Shown: positions 18,350 to 27,676, counted from the first letter of the stretch. The stretch is DNA of 64,000 nt from JBBIPA01 sp963820495 (GCA_963820495.1 CAWGAF010000001.1:620001-684000), one strand, 5' to 3'. The notes: a model not told the origin generated them from the letters alone. Translations and numbers: made by a program.

Positions 18350-18865
18350 CTACTCAGGGGATTCCTGTGGTATTTTATAGTTATTCTCAGTAAGGAAGCT
18401 ATAGTCGTAGAACCTGACGGTACGCACCAGAAAATTGACTTCGTACCGCTCTATATCATCAATTTTAGATAATTCATTAAATAAGAATTCCGTTAAATCC
18501 TCCATCTTGCGAAAACGTGCCCCTACGATTATGTTATATGCTCCGATTGATTCAGTAATTAGGTAGCAGAATTTGTACCTTAGCAAAGACCGAGAGACCT
18601 CTTGAATACGGCCTTGCTTCACTATCAACTCTATGATAACCCATATGTCATAACCGAGAGCCATTGGGTTAGGCAAAGCAACTAGATGCAGTATATCATT
18701 ACTGATAAGCCTGTTGATACGCCTTCGAACAGTCGTATGAGGCACGCCTAATTTATTTCCTATTTCCCGACTAGATTGCTGGCCGTTAGTTACCATTTCA
18801 TTACAAATACGCATATCCAGCTCATCCAGAGAAATACTACTTGATTTTCGCTTGTTCTCGCTCAT
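18350..18865 (-). CDS. Lrp/AsnC-family transcriptional regulator
   Basis: 171 residues. The N-terminal winged helix-turn-helix is SLDELDMRICNEMVTNGQQSSREIGNKLGVPHTTVRRRINRLISNDILHLVALPNP (about 12-67), followed by an AsnC-type ligand-binding domain (IWVIIELIVKQGRIQEVSRSLLRY...ITESIGAYNIIVGARFRKMEDLTEFLFNELSKIDDIERYEVNFLVR). Lrp/AsnC proteins respond to amino acids or related compounds. It lies immediately upstream of the ferredoxin/Mo/AOR/alanine dehydrogenase/aminotransferase block on the same strand and is a good candidate for its local regulator. Confidence 0.9.
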   Translation of the reverse strand: MSENKRKSSSISLDELDMRICNEMVTNGQQSSREIGNKLGVPHTTVRRRINRLISNDILHLVALPNPMALGYDIWVIIELIVKQGRIQEVSRSLLRYKFCYLITESIGAYNIIVGARFRKMEDLTEFLFNELSKIDDIERYEVNFLVRTVRFYDYSFLTENNYKIPQESPE

Positions 18866-19081
18866 TTGCTACTCATCCAATAATAGGTGTAAGAAAGCTA
18901 ATTAAAAGTTTATAAGTGTCCCGCCATGAGTGTACAAACCCCATGTCACCTGGACTCGGTAATTATAGCACCACTCAAACTAAACTTTCCACGATGAGGC
19001 ATCAGCTGGAAGGATTTCCCAACTGCTGTCAGTGTGAGGATAAGAAACGTAATAGTAATGGAATTAGATTAGGGCGCGCAA

Positions 19082-20015
19082 TGTTTCCGTAGAAATCCGA
19101 CAGTCCATGTAAAATCATGGACATGCAAAACAGGACATTAATAACACTTTGCTGGGAGTTATATGAACAAGGAATTCCTAAGGTACACATTGCTAAAAGG
19201 CTGGATAAAAATCGCGAGACCATACATATCTGGATACAGAACATCAAAGAACATGGACTTCTCTCATTCCTGGATAACTACGAGCAATCCAAGAAAGGTG
19301 AGAGGAAAAGAAGGCAAGTAGACCCGCTAGTAAAGAGATTAGTCTGGGAAATCAGGGAGCGCGAATACTATTGTTGTGGTCAGAAGATTCAATATTATTT
19401 AAAGCTTGAACGTGGTATCCACCTCTCGGTTCCTAAGATATATGAGATACTAGCGGAGAAATATTTAATTCGGTCCAAATGGAAGAAAAATAAAGTGAGA
19501 GGATTGATACCAAAAGCATCAATGCCCAGAGAAGTAATTCAGATGGATACAATTGATTTCGGGGACATTTATGCATTCACTGCGATAGACATTTTTACCA
19601 GAGAGGCAGATATTCTATTAGCTCCGGAGCTCACTGCCAGGTACGGTTCCAGATTTCTAGTTAAGAGTATGAAGAGGAGATTTGGGCAGCATGTGCATCT
19701 TATTCAGACTGATGGCGGTCCAGAGTTTAAGGCAGACTTCCTCATGCATGTACATTCTTTCTGTGATCGTCACAGGGTAGCTAGGCCATATCGTAAAAAT
19801 GAACAATCTTATATTGAGAGTTTCAACAGAACGGTAAGAAAAGAGTGCCTGGGCTGGTCAAAATATCGTGCTAAACAATTGCCTGAGTGCATAGAAATGG
19901 TAGAATCTTTCCTGAAGCGCTATCATTATCATCGTCCACATATGAGCTTAGGGATGAAGCCACCATTACAAAGATTAAAGAAGGAGGTAGACTGTCGGAT
20001 ATTTACGGAGAATTA
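19082..20015 (+). mobile_element. Insertion sequence with DDE transposase, about 0.93 kb
   Basis: Imperfect terminal inverted repeats flank the transposase gene. Left, 19082-19105 contains TTTCCGTAGAAATCCGACAG. Right, on the opposite strand at 19990-20015, it reads TCTCCGTAAATATCCGACAG. The two share about 17 of 20 bases, including an uninterrupted ATCCGACAGTC. The right repeat overlaps the last codons of the transposase. ACTGCTGTC occurs outside both ends (19021 and 20202) but too far away to be a clean target duplication. The layout fits an IS481/IS3-like DDE element. Confidence 0.75.
19103..19122 (+). promoter_or_regulatory. Hairpin over the transposase start codon
   Basis: GTCCATG (19103-19109) pairs perfectly with CATGGAC (19116-19122) across a TAAAAT loop. 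The transposase ATG at 19117 lies inside the right arm. Such a stem would hide the start codon in read-through transcripts and could limit transposase synthesis, as in other IS elements. Inference from sequence only. Confidence 0.5.
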
Positions 20016-20016
20016 A
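19117..20016 (+). CDS. IS transposase with integrase (rve) catalytic core
   Basis: 299 residues. An N-terminal helix-turn-helix (LCWELYEQGIPKVHIAKRLDKNRETIHIWIQNIKEHG) is followed by an HTH_29/IS481-like linker and a DDE core. The first Asp is in IQMDTIDFGD, the second in LIQTDGGPEFKADF, and the Glu in QSYIESFNRTVRKECLG. The C-terminus has RYHYHRPHMSLGMKPPLQRL, the usual H-R-P-H box. No frameshift or stop was seen, so it may be active. The ATG at 19117 lies in a hairpin; the second ATG at 19123 is an alternative start. Confidence 0.92.
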   Translation: MDMQNRTLITLCWELYEQGIPKVHIAKRLDKNRETIHIWIQNIKEHGLLSFLDNYEQSKKGERKRRQVDPLVKRLVWEIREREYYCCGQKIQYYLKLERGIHLSVPKIYEILAEKYLIRSKWKKNKVRGLIPKASMPREVIQMDTIDFGDIYAFTAIDIFTREADILLAPELTARYGSRFLVKSMKRRFGQHVHLIQTDGGPEFKADFLMHVHSFCDRHRVARPYRKNEQSYIESFNRTVRKECLGWSKYRAKQLPECIEMVESFLKRYHYHRPHMSLGMKPPLQRLKKEVDCRIFTEN

Positions 20017-20226
20017 GCGGGGCGTAGTAACCAAGCCAAATAAAGCCTATAATGTAATGCATATTTGTCAATTATTTCAAAACAAAAAGAATCCAACCCA
20101 GCTGGGTATTTAGCCTAAGAAAAGAAATAGGAATAGAATTTATGATAAATTCAGGATAGAATATTATACTGCTTAAGAGCAATATTCTATCGAATAATCC
20201 TGACTGCTGTCGGAAAATGAGGGATA

Positions 20227-21327
20227 ATGATTAGCACTACAGTATTTCCTGGTCGCTATATTCAGGGATATGAGGCGATTAAAAGGTTGGGCTCAGAAAT
20301 TGCCAGACTGGGTAGCGTTGGATACTTTATCTGCAGTCCTACAGTTTACGGGAAACTTCTGCCCACATTCAGGGATGATTTAGAAAAATCGGTCAAGATA
20401 ATAGCTGAAAAATTCGGCGGTGAATGCTGTGAAGAGGAAATTAATAGATTACAAAAGCTGGCGGGAGGAACAGATTGCGATATAGTTATCGGCATGGGTG
20501 GAGGTAAGACTCTAGATACAGCCAAAGTCATCGCCTCCCACTGGAAAAAACCACTAATCATTGTGCCTACTATAGCCTCAACTGACGCACCCTGCAGCGC
20601 TATAGCGGTAATACACACGTCTTCAGGAGAAATGAAAGAACCCTTGCCACTCAATAAAAATCCCGACGTTGTTCTTGTTGACAGCAAAATAATAGCTCAA
20701 GCTCCGGTGAGATTTCTGGTTGCCGGAATGGGCGATGCCTTATCCAAAAAGTTTGAGGCTGAATCTTGCCGGGCGAAACATGTACCTAACCTGACTATGA
20801 CTGACAGTGTTGGTTCCATAACTGCCTATGCCTTAGCCAATCTCTGCTACCAAACACTGCTTGAGTATGGATTAATTGCCAAAATGGCTTGTGAGGCACA
20901 TTTGGTAGTACCGGCTTTGGAACATATAATCGAAGCCAATACATTGCTAAGCGGGCTAGCCTTTGAAAATAGCGGATTGGCGGCGGCACACGCTATTGAA
21001 ACTGCGTTTTCCTTTTTAAAAGAAACTCACAGCCATTTACATGGAGAGATCGTAGCTTTCGGTACACAGGTGTCCCTATTTCTAACAGATAAAGGAAAAG
21101 ATGTAATAGATGAGGTATATTCCTTTAGCAAGTCAGTGGGATTGCCCACAACGCTAGAGGAAATTGGAATCACCAGAGTCTCTGATTCGGACTTAATAAA
21201 AGTAGCTGATGCAGTTTGTGCCCAGGGCGGATTGATTTACAATGAAGCCATTCAAGTTTCCAGAGATTCGGTGGTAGCGGCGATTAAAGCGGCTGATTGC
21301 CAGGGGAAAAAGAGAAAGCACGACTAG
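20227..21327 (+). CDS. Glycerol dehydrogenase-like iron/zinc alcohol dehydrogenase
   Basis: 366 residues of the group III metal-dependent alcohol dehydrogenases, GldA branch. NAD-binding GMGGGKTLDTAKVIA is at about 94-108, then PTIASTDAPCSAIAVIH. Metal ligands are Asp in VAGMGDALSKKFE and His in GLAAAHAIETAF and HSHLHGEIVAFG. These positions match glycerol dehydrogenase and related 2-hydroxy-ketone/polyol enzymes. It oxidises a vicinal diol such as glycerol to dihydroxyacetone with NAD+. GAGGG lies close to the ATG. It stands alone next to the IS element with no kinase partner, so its pathway is unclear. Confidence 0.88.
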   Translation: MISTTVFPGRYIQGYEAIKRLGSEIARLGSVGYFICSPTVYGKLLPTFRDDLEKSVKIIAEKFGGECCEEEINRLQKLAGGTDCDIVIGMGGGKTLDTAKVIASHWKKPLIIVPTIASTDAPCSAIAVIHTSSGEMKEPLPLNKNPDVVLVDSKIIAQAPVRFLVAGMGDALSKKFEAESCRAKHVPNLTMTDSVGSITAYALANLCYQTLLEYGLIAKMACEAHLVVPALEHIIEANTLLSGLAFENSGLAAAHAIETAFSFLKETHSHLHGEIVAFGTQVSLFLTDKGKDVIDEVYSFSKSVGLPTTLEEIGITRVSDSDLIKVADAVCAQGGLIYNEAIQVSRDSVVAAIKAADCQGKKRKHD

Positions 21328-21336
21328 CTTCTATTG

Positions 21337-21675
21337 TTAACCATATTCACGTGTATTTAAGCCTATAGCTATATTGAGAATAGGTTTATCTACTCGATTG
21401 TACTTTAATGGTCCGTGTATCAGCCCTTTGGGTACGTACATCAGGGTAGTCGAGGTGAGGATGAATTTTTCGGCTTCTTTGCCACTACCCATCCACCACT
21501 CTACCTCACCACCCAAGTCGCGTAAATTTCTGGGATTAGAGCCAATAAGAAGCACTATTTCATCAAAAGGATGGGAATGAGCGCCAGGTAACTCACGTGG
21601 ATTAGGCAATTCCCATATCCACACAATATCAAGCCACTGGTTGGCTTCTTTAAGAAGGTCTTTATCCAGATACAC
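21337..21675 (-). CDS. Cupin-like protein, probably N-terminally truncated
   Basis: 112 residues. AHSHPFDEIVLLIGSNPRN gives an H-x-H-x(4)-E cupin motif 1, and LMYVPKGLIHGPLKYNRVDKP a motif 2 with its His, so metal binding is plausible. The start is GTG at 21675 without a clear binding site. Directly upstream the frame runs into a dispersed repeat (family C) and meets a stop 12 codons earlier, so the repeat may have replaced an original N-terminus and promoter. It is convergent with the GldA-like gene, 9 bases apart. Function unknown. Confidence 0.65.
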   Translation of the reverse strand: MYLDKDLLKEANQWLDIVWIWELPNPRELPGAHSHPFDEIVLLIGSNPRNLRDLGGEVEWWMGSGKEAEKFILTSTTLMYVPKGLIHGPLKYNRVDKPILNIAIGLNTREYG

Positions 21676-21678
21676 AGC

Positions 21679-22022
21679 CCGTCCCAGGGTACACCTGAAG
21701 GTACGCCCTTACACAAAAAAAAGAGGTAATGGCGGGTCTTTAGACCTGTCCCAGACCGCTAGGTCTTACCAAGGTGAAGGTAGGCGTCTTTCCCAGGGCG
21801 GACAGACCTTCAGGTCTGTCCCTACACTGCTCATCTCCCTTGACAGGATAAATGGTAAGTTATCACAGATATTATTGACAATCATCACAGTATGTTTTAC
21901 GCTATAACTAATAGCGAGATTGTTTATTAAGGGGATTTAAAGGGGCTTCGCCCCTTGGAAAAATCCATTCCCTCTTCCCTTATGAAGGGGAGAGGGATAA
22001 AGGGTGAGAGGTTGGTAAACAA
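21679..22022. repeat. Family C repeat followed by family B repeat
   Basis: 21679-21833 carries the palindromic words of family C: AGGTCTTACC, GACAGACCTTCAGGTCTGTC and several copies of CCCAGGG-type flanks. 21935-22018 is family B: AGGGGCTTCGCCCCT, then CCCTCTTCCC...GGGGAGAGGG, ending GGGTGAGAGGTTGG. No gene is supported in this 392-base gap. Confidence 0.8.
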
Positions 22023-22067
22023 TTTCTAATAGCATTACTTTTAATTCAATATTAGAGGGGGTACCAG

Positions 22068-25000
22068 ATGAAGGGTAGTGAGCAATCAAAAAAGCCTCGT
22101 GCCACTAAATTGAAGGCGCCAAGTAATGCTTCCTCTCATAAGGCAAAAGTCTCCAGAGCCTTTACTACTCATAGCGATAGCGTTGGCATCTTGCCCGCGA
22201 CTATGAGTCTTAGGCAAATGCTTGAGAAACTCAAACCCCACGACCACCTTTGCCTGATATATGAGACTCCCAAGGAATGGCAGATGGCCATAATACCTTT
22301 TACCAAAATAGGGCTGGAGCACGGCGAGAAGTGCTGCTACTTTGCCGATGCTCACACCGCTGAGCAGTTGCGCGGCTATCTGCAGGCAGAAGGGGTGGAC
22401 GTTGCCTCCGCTGAGGCATCGGGGCAGCTCGTCATCCTCTGTGAGAGCGAAGCATATACCAAAGAAGGTTCTTTTGACCCTGACCTTATGATTAGCCTGC
22501 TAATCACCGAGACCGAAAAAGCCATTGCCGAGGGCTATCCGGCCTTGCGGTTGACAGGTGAAATGACTTGGGTGCTCCACGGCTTGCCCGGCTCCGAAAG
22601 GCTCATAGAATATGAAGCCAAGCTAAACCGGGACTTCTACTCCAAATATCCCGCACTTGGCATCTGCCAGTACGATCGCTGGAAGTTCGACCCTGAAATT
22701 ATCAGGGGCATTGTCATGACCCATCCCCTCCTGGTGAGGGGCAATTACATCTACCATAACTTCTACTACATCCCCACCGATGAGTTCCTCAATGCTAAGC
22801 GTGCTGAATTGGAAGTTCAGCACTGGTTGAATAATCTTGAGCGTGAGCAACGGGTGCAGCAGAGTCTGAGAGAGAGTGAAGAGAAGTACCGCAGTCTTGT
22901 CGAGAACAGTAATGTGGCCATCGCTAGCATAGACCTGGAAGGAAAAATCATCTTTGCCAATGAGGCATTGCTCAATTTGTTTGGCTACGCCGAAAACGAA
23001 ATCCTTGGCAAGCCTTTCTACAACTTCATCCATCCCGATGACCTGCAGCCAGTAATGGAGCTATTCTTGGCTGCTCCCACAGATCTCAGGGAGGCAATTG
23101 AATTGGAATTCAGAGCGGTTGATAAACAGGGGCATGACATAGATATGTACGCCAGCATGACGCAGATGAAGAAAGATAGTGAGATTATCGGATTCAATGC
23201 CATAATGGCAGATATTACCGAGCGCAAGAAGGTGGAGGAGAGACTCCTTTTTACGCGGTTTTTAGTCGACAGTGCAGCCGATACCATGGCCTGTATAGAT
23301 CAAGAGGCACGCTTCGTTGATGTAAACAACGCTTTCTGTCGCGCTGTAGGGTATTCGCGGGAAGAATTATTTTCAATGACAGTTCACGACATAGACCCAG
23401 ACTATTCAGCCGAAGTATGGCCTGAGTTCTGGAAAAAGCTAAAACAAAGTGGTTCTCTCACATTCGAATCCTATCACCACTCAAAGGAGGGGAGAATCAT
23501 TCCCGTAGAGATTATGGCGAATTACTTTGAATACGCTGGTAAAGAGTATCACTGCGCATTCGCGCGCGACATTACCGAGCGTAAAAAAGCTGAGGAGACG
23601 CTTCGCAAGTATGCGTACATAATTTCTACTACAAAGGACTTTATGTCCTTTATCGACAAAAACTATGTTTACCAAGCCATAAACGAGGCTAACTGTAAAG
23701 CACATGGCAAGCCACGTGAAGATATCATCGGACACTCCGTTGCCGAGCTTTGGGGACAAGAAACCTTTGAAAAAGAGATTAAATGCCATATAGACCGTTG
23801 CCTCGCTGGCGAAGAAGTTCATTATGATTTATGGCTCGATTATCCCGCATTGGGAAAGCGATACATGGATGTGACTTACTATCCTTTCTTTGATAGCAAC
23901 GGTACTATCCCTGGTGCCGTCATCTGTTCACGCGACATCACCGAGCGCAAAAAAGCAGAGGAAAAATTTAGACTGCTCTATGAGGATGCCCCGCTGGGAT
24001 ATCAATCCCTTGATTACGACGGGAACCTTATAGAGGTAAACAAAGCGTGGCTAGATATGTTCGGGTACTCCACCAGGAAAGAGGTGATAGGTCGACGCTT
24101 CAGTGATTTTATTGCTCCAGAATATCTGGAAGACTTTAAGAAGAATTTTCCCCACTTTAAAGAGAGCGGTGAGTGTCATGGTATCGAATATGAAATGGTG
24201 CGGAAAGATGGGTCTCGTATAGCGGTCTCAATTGATGGAAAGATTGGATACGATAAGCAAGAGAATTTCCAACGTACACATTGCATACTGGCAGATATCA
24301 CCCAGCGCAAGCAGGCAGAAGAGGAATTGAAACAAAGTGAACAGAAATATCAGAGTCTCATCGAGGGAACCAGGGCAGGAATGGTAAGCATGGATACTAC
24401 CGGAAAATTAATCTACATCAACAAGGCTATTTGCGAGATATCTGGTTATTCTGAAGAGCATTTAATTGGTAAACCATTCATCGACTTTGTTCATCCTGAC
24501 GATAAAACAAAAACTATGCAACTCTTCTTAGATGCTTTGGCAAAACCTCAGGACAGAATTGATGAGGATTTGAGAGTCATCCTTAGAGATGGACAAGTAA
24601 TCTATATTCAAATATATATATCACAAATTAAAGCAAACAATGAAATAATCGGATTTAACGTAGTCATTGTCGATGTTACCCAGCGCAAGCAGGCGGAAAA
24701 GGAATTAGAACTAAGAGCACAACTTCTGGATAATGCTACTGATTTCATCTTCCTGCGCGACCTCGATGAAAACTTTGTTTATGCAAATGAAACAGCCCTG
24801 AAAGTCCTGGGCTATAGCCGGGAAGAATTTCTGAAATTGAAAGTCCGTCAAACAATTGCGCCGGGATATCCCTATACCAAAGCCTCTCTACTGGAAGAGC
24901 TGCTAGCAAAAGGCACAATTACATTTGAAACTGCTGACCTCTGCAAAGACGGCTCCATAATACCTGTGGAGGCACATACTCGGCTTATCGAAATGGGTGG

Positions 25001-26480
25001 TGAAAAATTCGTTCTGAGCACAGTTCGTGATATCACCGAGCGCAAGCGGCTGGAATGGTCGCTACAAAAGAACGAACGACGCTTAAAAGAAGCCGAAAAA
25101 TTGGGAAAGCTGGGAAACTGGGAATTTGATCCGGCTACCCAGAAGATCGAATGGTCTGATGAAGTATACCGACTATACCAGCGCGATAAAGCTCTGGGGC
25201 CACCTACCCCTGAAGAAGAAGCGCTCTACTACGCTCCTGAAGCAGCTAAGAGATTACGTGAATTTTCCCGCCTTGCTGTGGAAAAGGGGAAAGCACAGAA
25301 ATATGATGTGGCCGCAAATTTGCCCAGCGGCAGGACCGCCTTCTTCCACTGCACCATGCAACCAATTAAAGATGACCAAGGACAGGTTACTAAATTGTTT
25401 GGCACAGTACAGGACATCACCGAGCGCAAGCAGGCAGAGAAGCAGTATAAAACAATCATCCAGGCTTCCATAGATAGTTTTTGGATTATAGACATGGAGG
25501 GACATTTCCTGGATATTAATGACGCCTATTGTAATTTGACCGGCTATAGCCGTGAAGAGCTTTTGAACATGAGCATCCCGGATATTGAGGCAATAGAGAC
25601 AAAAGAAGAAACGGCACAGCGTATCCAGCGGATAGCTAAAACTGGTGGTGCACGATTCGAGACCCGACATAGGCGTAAAGATGGCAGGATAATAGATGTC
25701 GAGGTCAGTAATGATTACATAGACATTGCCGGGGGGCGCATTTTTGCGTTTATCCGTGACATCACCGAGCGTAAGCAGGCAGAATCGGAGTTGTTAAAAT
25801 CACAACAGGAGTTGCGTAATTTCTCGGCGCGTCTGCAACATCTGAGAGAGCAAGAAAGGACAAACCTGGCGCGTGAGATTCACGATGAGCTTGGCCAGGC
25901 GCTAACTGCCCTGAAAATGGACCTGTCCTGGCTATCAAGCAGACTGCCAGAAGAGAATGAGGCTCTGCATAGCAAGGCAGCATCGATGTCACAAGTCATC
26001 GGTGCTACTACGGAAACAGTGAGAAGGATGTCCACCGAGTTGAGGCCGGGTCTGCTGGATGACCTGGGCCTTATTGCCGCCATGGAATGGCAGACAACTG
26101 AATTCGCCAAGCGGACAGGAATTAAGTGTAAACTAGTCTTCAAACCTGAAGAAATTGCCGTAGAGCGAGACATGGCTACAGCCTTTTTCCGTATTTTCCA
26201 GGAGGTGTTGACCAATGTTGCCCGCCATAGCCAGGCAACTAAAGTTACCGCCAGCCTTAAGGAGAAAGCTGGTACACTGGAGCTGATGGTTAGTGATAAC
26301 GGCAGAGGAATTGCCAATGAGGAAATTTCCAGCTCTAAATCGCTGGGGTTAACTGGAATCCGGGAGCGTGTTTATCACCTCAAAGGCAAGGTTGAAATCA
26401 AAGGTAAACCCGGCAAGGGGACCACGGTAAAAGTGCGCATAGCAAGGAGCCAACCTGATGATAAGGATATTAGTGGCTGA
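22068..26480 (+). CDS. MEDS/multi-PAS NarL-type sensor histidine kinase
   Basis: 1470 residues, no membrane segment, so probably a cytoplasmic sensor. Residues about 45-235 form a MEDS (DcmR-like) domain (HDHLCLIYETPKEWQ...GICQYDRWKF). Then come about eight PAS domains, starting near 268, 393, 511, 633, 760, 884, 1000 and 1126, each ending in the usual DITERKxAE/DVTQRKQAE PAC motif. The kinase core is HisKA_3 with the phosphorylated His in LAREIHDELGQALTALKMDLSW (about 1271), then HATPase_c with FQEVLTNVARHSQATK, SDNGRG and SKSLGLTGIRERV. AGAGGGGG precedes the ATG. The 3' end overlaps the response-regulator gene by 23 bases, so the two form a pair. MEDS domains are known from methanogen and methylotroph regulators; the signal is unknown. 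Confidence 0.93.
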   Translation: MKGSEQSKKPRATKLKAPSNASSHKAKVSRAFTTHSDSVGILPATMSLRQMLEKLKPHDHLCLIYETPKEWQMAIIPFTKIGLEHGEKCCYFADAHTAEQLRGYLQAEGVDVASAEASGQLVILCESEAYTKEGSFDPDLMISLLITETEKAIAEGYPALRLTGEMTWVLHGLPGSERLIEYEAKLNRDFYSKYPALGICQYDRWKFDPEIIRGIVMTHPLLVRGNYIYHNFYYIPTDEFLNAKRAELEVQHWLNNLEREQRVQQSLRESEEKYRSLVENSNVAIASIDLEGKIIFANEALLNLFGYAENEILGKPFYNFIHPDDLQPVMELFLAAPTDLREAIELEFRAVDKQGHDIDMYASMTQMKKDSEIIGFNAIMADITERKKVEERLLFTRFLVDSAADTMACIDQEARFVDVNNAFCRAVGYSREELFSMTVHDIDPDYSAEVWPEFWKKLKQSGSLTFESYHHSKEGRIIPVEIMANYFEYAGKEYHCAFARDITERKKAEETLRKYAYIISTTKDFMSFIDKNYVYQAINEANCKAHGKPREDIIGHSVAELWGQETFEKEIKCHIDRCLAGEEVHYDLWLDYPALGKRYMDVTYYPFFDSNGTIPGAVICSRDITERKKAEEKFRLLYEDAPLGYQSLDYDGNLIEVNKAWLDMFGYSTRKEVIGRRFSDFIAPEYLEDFKKNFPHFKESGECHGIEYEMVRKDGSRIAVSIDGKIGYDKQENFQRTHCILADITQRKQAEEELKQSEQKYQSLIEGTRAGMVSMDTTGKLIYINKAICEISGYSEEHLIGKPFIDFVHPDDKTKTMQLFLDALAKPQDRIDEDLRVILRDGQVIYIQIYISQIKANNEIIGFNVVIVDVTQRKQAEKELELRAQLLDNATDFIFLRDLDENFVYANETALKVLGYSREEFLKLKVRQTIAPGYPYTKASLLEELLAKGTITFETADLCKDGSIIPVEAHTRLIEMGGEKFVLSTVRDITERKRLEWSLQKNERRLKEAEKLGKLGNWEFDPATQKIEWSDEVYRLYQRDKALGPPTPEEEALYYAPEAAKRLREFSRLAVEKGKAQKYDVAANLPSGRTAFFHCTMQPIKDDQGQVTKLFGTVQDITERKQAEKQYKTIIQASIDSFWIIDMEGHFLDINDAYCNLTGYSREELLNMSIPDIEAIETKEETAQRIQRIAKTGGARFETRHRRKDGRIIDVEVSNDYIDIAGGRIFAFIRDITERKQAESELLKSQQELRNFSARLQHLREQERTNLAREIHDELGQALTALKMDLSWLSSRLPEENEALHSKAASMSQVIGATTETVRRMSTELRPGLLDDLGLIAAMEWQTTEFAKRTGIKCKLVFKPEEIAVERDMATAFFRIFQEVLTNVARHSQATKVTASLKEKAGTLELMVSDNGRGIANEEISSSKSLGLTGIRERVYHLKGKVEIKGKPGKGTTVKVRIARSQPDDKDISG

Positions 26481-27090
26481 TGACCACCCTGTGGTTCGTC
26501 AGGGGCTGAAACAGATTATCGCCGACAGTCCTGATATGGTGGTGGCTGGCGAAGCCAGCGACGGGCAGGAAGTGCTGGAGCAGGTCAGGAAAAACGACTA
26601 CGATGTAGTTTTGCTGGATGTCTCCATGCCTGACAGAAGCGGACTGGATATTCTAAAGCAATTGAAAATCGAAAAGCCTGAACTGGCTTTTCTGATATTG
26701 AGCGTACACCCAGAGCAACAATATGCGGTACGAGCTTTGAAAGCCGGCGCCTCTGGATATCTAACCAAAGACCGTGCTCCTGAAGAGCTGATTGCCGCCA
26801 TACGGGCAGCGGCATCAGGCAAAAAATACCTGAGCTCTTCTTTAGCCCAGGAATTAGCTTCCGAATTAGGTAAAGCCACCGAAAAATTGCCTCACCAAAC
26901 CCTGTCTGACCGAGAATACAGCATATTGCTTCTGATTGCCTCCGGCAGTACCAAAGGAGGCATCGCCCAGAAACTGTCGCTCAGCCCCAAGACAGTGAGC
27001 ACCTACCGGTCACGCATTTTGAAAAAAATGGGGCTGAACAGCGATGCCGAACTGGTCCGCTACGCCATAGAAAACCAGCTGCTGGACTGA
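26458..27090 (+). CDS. NarL/FixJ-family response regulator
   Basis: 210 residues. The receiver domain (1-120) has acidic pocket ADDHP, phosphorylatable D54 (VVLLDVSMPD), the switch Ser/Thr region LILSVHPE and Lys in YLTKDRAP. A LuxR-type helix-turn-helix (about 145-208) reads LSDREYSILLLIASGSTKGGIAQKLSLSPKTVSTYRSRILKKMG. It overlaps the upstream sensor kinase by 23 bases, implying translational coupling and direct phosphotransfer. Target genes are unknown. No other gene follows in the operon; a repeat block begins just after the stop. Confidence 0.95.
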   Translation: MIRILVADDHPVVRQGLKQIIADSPDMVVAGEASDGQEVLEQVRKNDYDVVLLDVSMPDRSGLDILKQLKIEKPELAFLILSVHPEQQYAVRALKAGASGYLTKDRAPEELIAAIRAAASGKKYLSSSLAQELASELGKATEKLPHQTLSDREYSILLLIASGSTKGGIAQKLSLSPKTVSTYRSRILKKMGLNSDAELVRYAIENQLLD

Positions 27091-27100
27091 TATACCCCCC

Positions 27101-27316
27101 TGTCATTACGAGGAGCAATCCCTGCACATCCCATATACAATCATAAGGTGCACGTGGGGCCTATTGATCCCACGGGGTCGCCATGTGCTTCGCACTCGCG
27201 ATGACATTACTCTCCTGTCATTGCGAGACCTTTCCCCTCTGTCATTGCGAGGAGCGCCAGCGACGAAGCAATCTCGGAGCTCAAGGAGGTCTCCGTGAAC
27301 CTTGCCTTGTAAAAAG
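27101..27316. repeat. Cluster of family A hairpin repeats
   Basis: Three partial or whole copies of the TGTCATTGCGAG...GAAGCAATC repeat, plus the associated segments CCCACGGG..CGCCATGTGCTTCGC and CAAGGAGGTCTCCGTGAACC. Other copies lie at 33.9, 34.5, 35.2, 37.1, 39.2, 50.3, 51.8, 53.3, 55.4 and 59.7 kb. An opposite-strand reading frame across it is not a gene. Confidence 0.85.
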
Positions 27317-27376
27317 TCTGTCAGTTTGAAAATTATTGAAACAGTAGTGTACAATTAAACTCCACAGAGGTTAAGC

Positions 27377-27673
27377 ATGACTTCAACATATATCGAAGGT
27401 AAAATACCTGTACTATTTTTTAAAGATTCAGATAAATTTGTAGCCTATTCACCAGTGCTAGATATTTCTACCTGTGGTAATACTAAACCGCAGGCAAAAG
27501 AAAGATTCCTGGAATTAATATCTATTTTTTTAGAAGAGCTTACTGAGATGGGCACTTTAGATGATGTGCTAACCGAATGTGGCTGGAAAAAAATCCCAAC
27601 TAAGCATACATGGTCTCCTCCCATATACAAAGGTATTCAAACGGAATCAATAAAAATACCAGTTAGAGGTTAG
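27377..27673 (+). CDS. hicB: HicB-family antitoxin
   Basis: 98 residues with the partial RNase H-like HicB fold: KIPVLFFKDSDKFVAYSPVLDISTCGNTKPQAKERFLELISIFLEELTEMGTLDDVLTECGW. The sequence 'A-x-x-P-x-L-x-[IV]-x-[ST]-x-G-x-[ST]-x-x-[EQ]-A' is the usual HicB signature. AGAGG is 7 bases before the ATG. The downstream frame encodes the HicA-like toxin, separated only by TAG, so this is a hicBA rather than the more common hicAB order. It likely neutralises the toxin and may repress its own promoter. Confidence 0.85.
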   Translation: MTSTYIEGKIPVLFFKDSDKFVAYSPVLDISTCGNTKPQAKERFLELISIFLEELTEMGTLDDVLTECGWKKIPTKHTWSPPIYKGIQTESIKIPVRG

Positions 27674-27676
27674 GCG

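Noticed and set aside
19021..20211. ACTGCTGTC direct repeats outside the IS as a target duplication
   Set aside because: They lie about 52 and 187 bases beyond the inverted repeats, too far for a duplication made by this element.
27106..27354. 82-codon minus-strand frame after the response regulator
   Set aside because: It consists of repeat sequence (FVAGAPRNDRGERSRNDR), the usual false translation of family A.
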